Assembly (NCBI GenBank): GCA_903880855.1
Contig: CAIRQX010000081.1
Span: 1 to 48,151 of the forward strand
Length of the DNA: 48,151 nucleotides
Reading direction: 5' to 3'
DNA from: an uncultured Burkholderiales bacterium
Lineage (GTDB): Bacteria > Pseudomonadota > Gammaproteobacteria > Burkholderiales > Burkholderiaceae_C
Positions within the stretch are counted from its first letter, which is position 1; every line of letters begins with the position of its first letter. The translations under genes and the position numbers were made by a program. The notes under the pieces were generated by a model. That model was not told where the DNA came from and did not search any database. It saw nothing but the letters and a program-made list of their open reading frames with translations. Below, piece by piece: positions 47,785 to 48,151 of the stretch.

Positions 47785-48033
47785 TGGTTGGCGATGCAAA
47801 TGCTGGGTGGCATGCACTGCGCCGCTCATGTCCTCCGGCTTCGGCTAAGCCGAAGCCTCCCCCTTTACTTCGCTCTGCAGCACATACCACCAAGCATTTG
47901 CTCGAAATTAGTTTGAACTCCACTTCATTCGCCGGCGTCAGCCCGGCGGCGCACGATGCGTAGCGAAGTAAAGGGGGAGGATTTGAGCGGAGCATCGTGT
48001 GCCGGCGGGCTGACGCCACGCGACAAAAGCCAG
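47785..48033. repeat. GC-rich nested-palindrome element, copy 2
   Basis: A 249-base copy of the element at 45897-46171, in direct orientation. It lacks the 10-bp hairpin of copy 1 (about 26 bases shorter there) and has substitutions in one long arm. A 26-base inverted pair is clear: 47934-47959 with 47992-48017, 24 of 26 matching. It lies 20 bases after the yajQ stop and 13 before the plsY stop, so it may end both transcripts. Confidence 0.9.
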
Positions 48034-48046
48034 AACGTCCAAAAAA

Positions 48047-48151
48047 CTAAGTCTGCGACTTCTTCTCACCAATCTTGCTCTCTTGACCCAACACCAAGCG
48101 AGTGATGTTGTCCTGATGGCGCATAAGTAGCAATCCACTGATAGCAATCAA
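48047..48151 (-). CDS. plsY: Glycerol-3-phosphate acyltransferase PlsY, C-terminal end (partial)
   Basis: The last 34 residues of a gene that runs off the right edge. A hydrophobic helix (LIAISGLLLM) is followed by RHQDNITRLVLGQESKIGEK, the conserved PlsY tail. PlsY makes lysophosphatidate from acyl phosphate at the inner membrane. The assignment rests on this short tail and on the known murB-yajQ-plsY gene order. Confidence 0.7.
   Translation of the reverse strand: MIAISGLLLMRHQDNITRLVLGQESKIGEKKSQT

Noticed and set aside
47252..48019. A 255-codon minus-strand open frame
   Set aside because: It runs through repeat copy 2 and then antisense to yajQ, which is clearly real. Its length is due to codon bias of yajQ and the GC-rich repeat.

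Overview
The window is chromosomal DNA from a betaproteobacterium, most likely Burkholderiales, family Comamonadaceae (Limnohabitans/Rhodoferax-like). That placement is an inference from gene orders and protein flavour: folC-SPOR-cvpA-purF-metZ, pcm-rhodanese-tolC-waaA, murB-yajQ-plsY and a Bug-family binding protein. No 16S gene is present, so the genus is not proven. The flanking DNA has moderate GC content. One block, about 29.8-36.4 kb, is visibly AT-rich.

Layout. 1-2.9 kb: the 3' end of an rhlE-type RNA helicase converges on a 2-hydroxyacid dehydrogenase across a very long hairpin, and gloA follows. 3.0-11.2 kb: a complete form II (AYRGAGR-type) carbon-monoxide-dehydrogenase-like cluster, with small, large and medium subunits, a MoxR ATPase, a VWA protein, CoxG and XdhC/CoxF. 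A convergent MobA-like nucleotidyltransferase probably serves the same molybdenum cofactor. 11.2-15.1 kb: pdxH, then a leftward msrA / DUF2946-like / ZnuD-like TonB receptor operon. 15.1-22.7 kb: tetR with an operator-like palindrome, an RND efflux pump, and pcm-rhodanese-tolC. 22.7-26.4 kb: a leftward envelope-sugar operon (phosphomannomutase/phosphoglucomutase, waaC, waaA). 26.5-29.8 kb: ogt, a fumarylacetoacetase-family hydrolase, a Bug-type binding protein and a RelE-BrnA toxin-antitoxin pair.

29.84-36.41 kb is an integrated element of about 6.55 kb. It is bounded by a 17-bp direct repeat that copies the 3' end of tRNA-Asp, and the tRNA terminator hairpin also has a counterpart at the far end. 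Inside are a truncated tyrosine integrase, a large lipoprotein gene split by a frameshift, an orphan secreted/outer-membrane-like protein, a small hypothetical protein, and a DapA-family protein that lacks the Schiff-base lysine. Short repeats and a tRNA-T-arm-like remnant lie at its right end.

36.4-43.5 kb is leftward housekeeping DNA: folC, SPOR protein, cvpA, purF, metZ, gltX and then tRNA-Ala, tRNA-Glu and tRNA-Asp, apparently ending at one terminator. 43.6-48.15 kb holds a glycine-zipper protein, ppnP, argG, murB and yajQ, and the 3' end of plsY. Two copies of a 250-275 bp GC-rich element of nested palindromes bracket murB-yajQ. That element and the tRNA-Asp island are the least explained parts of the window.
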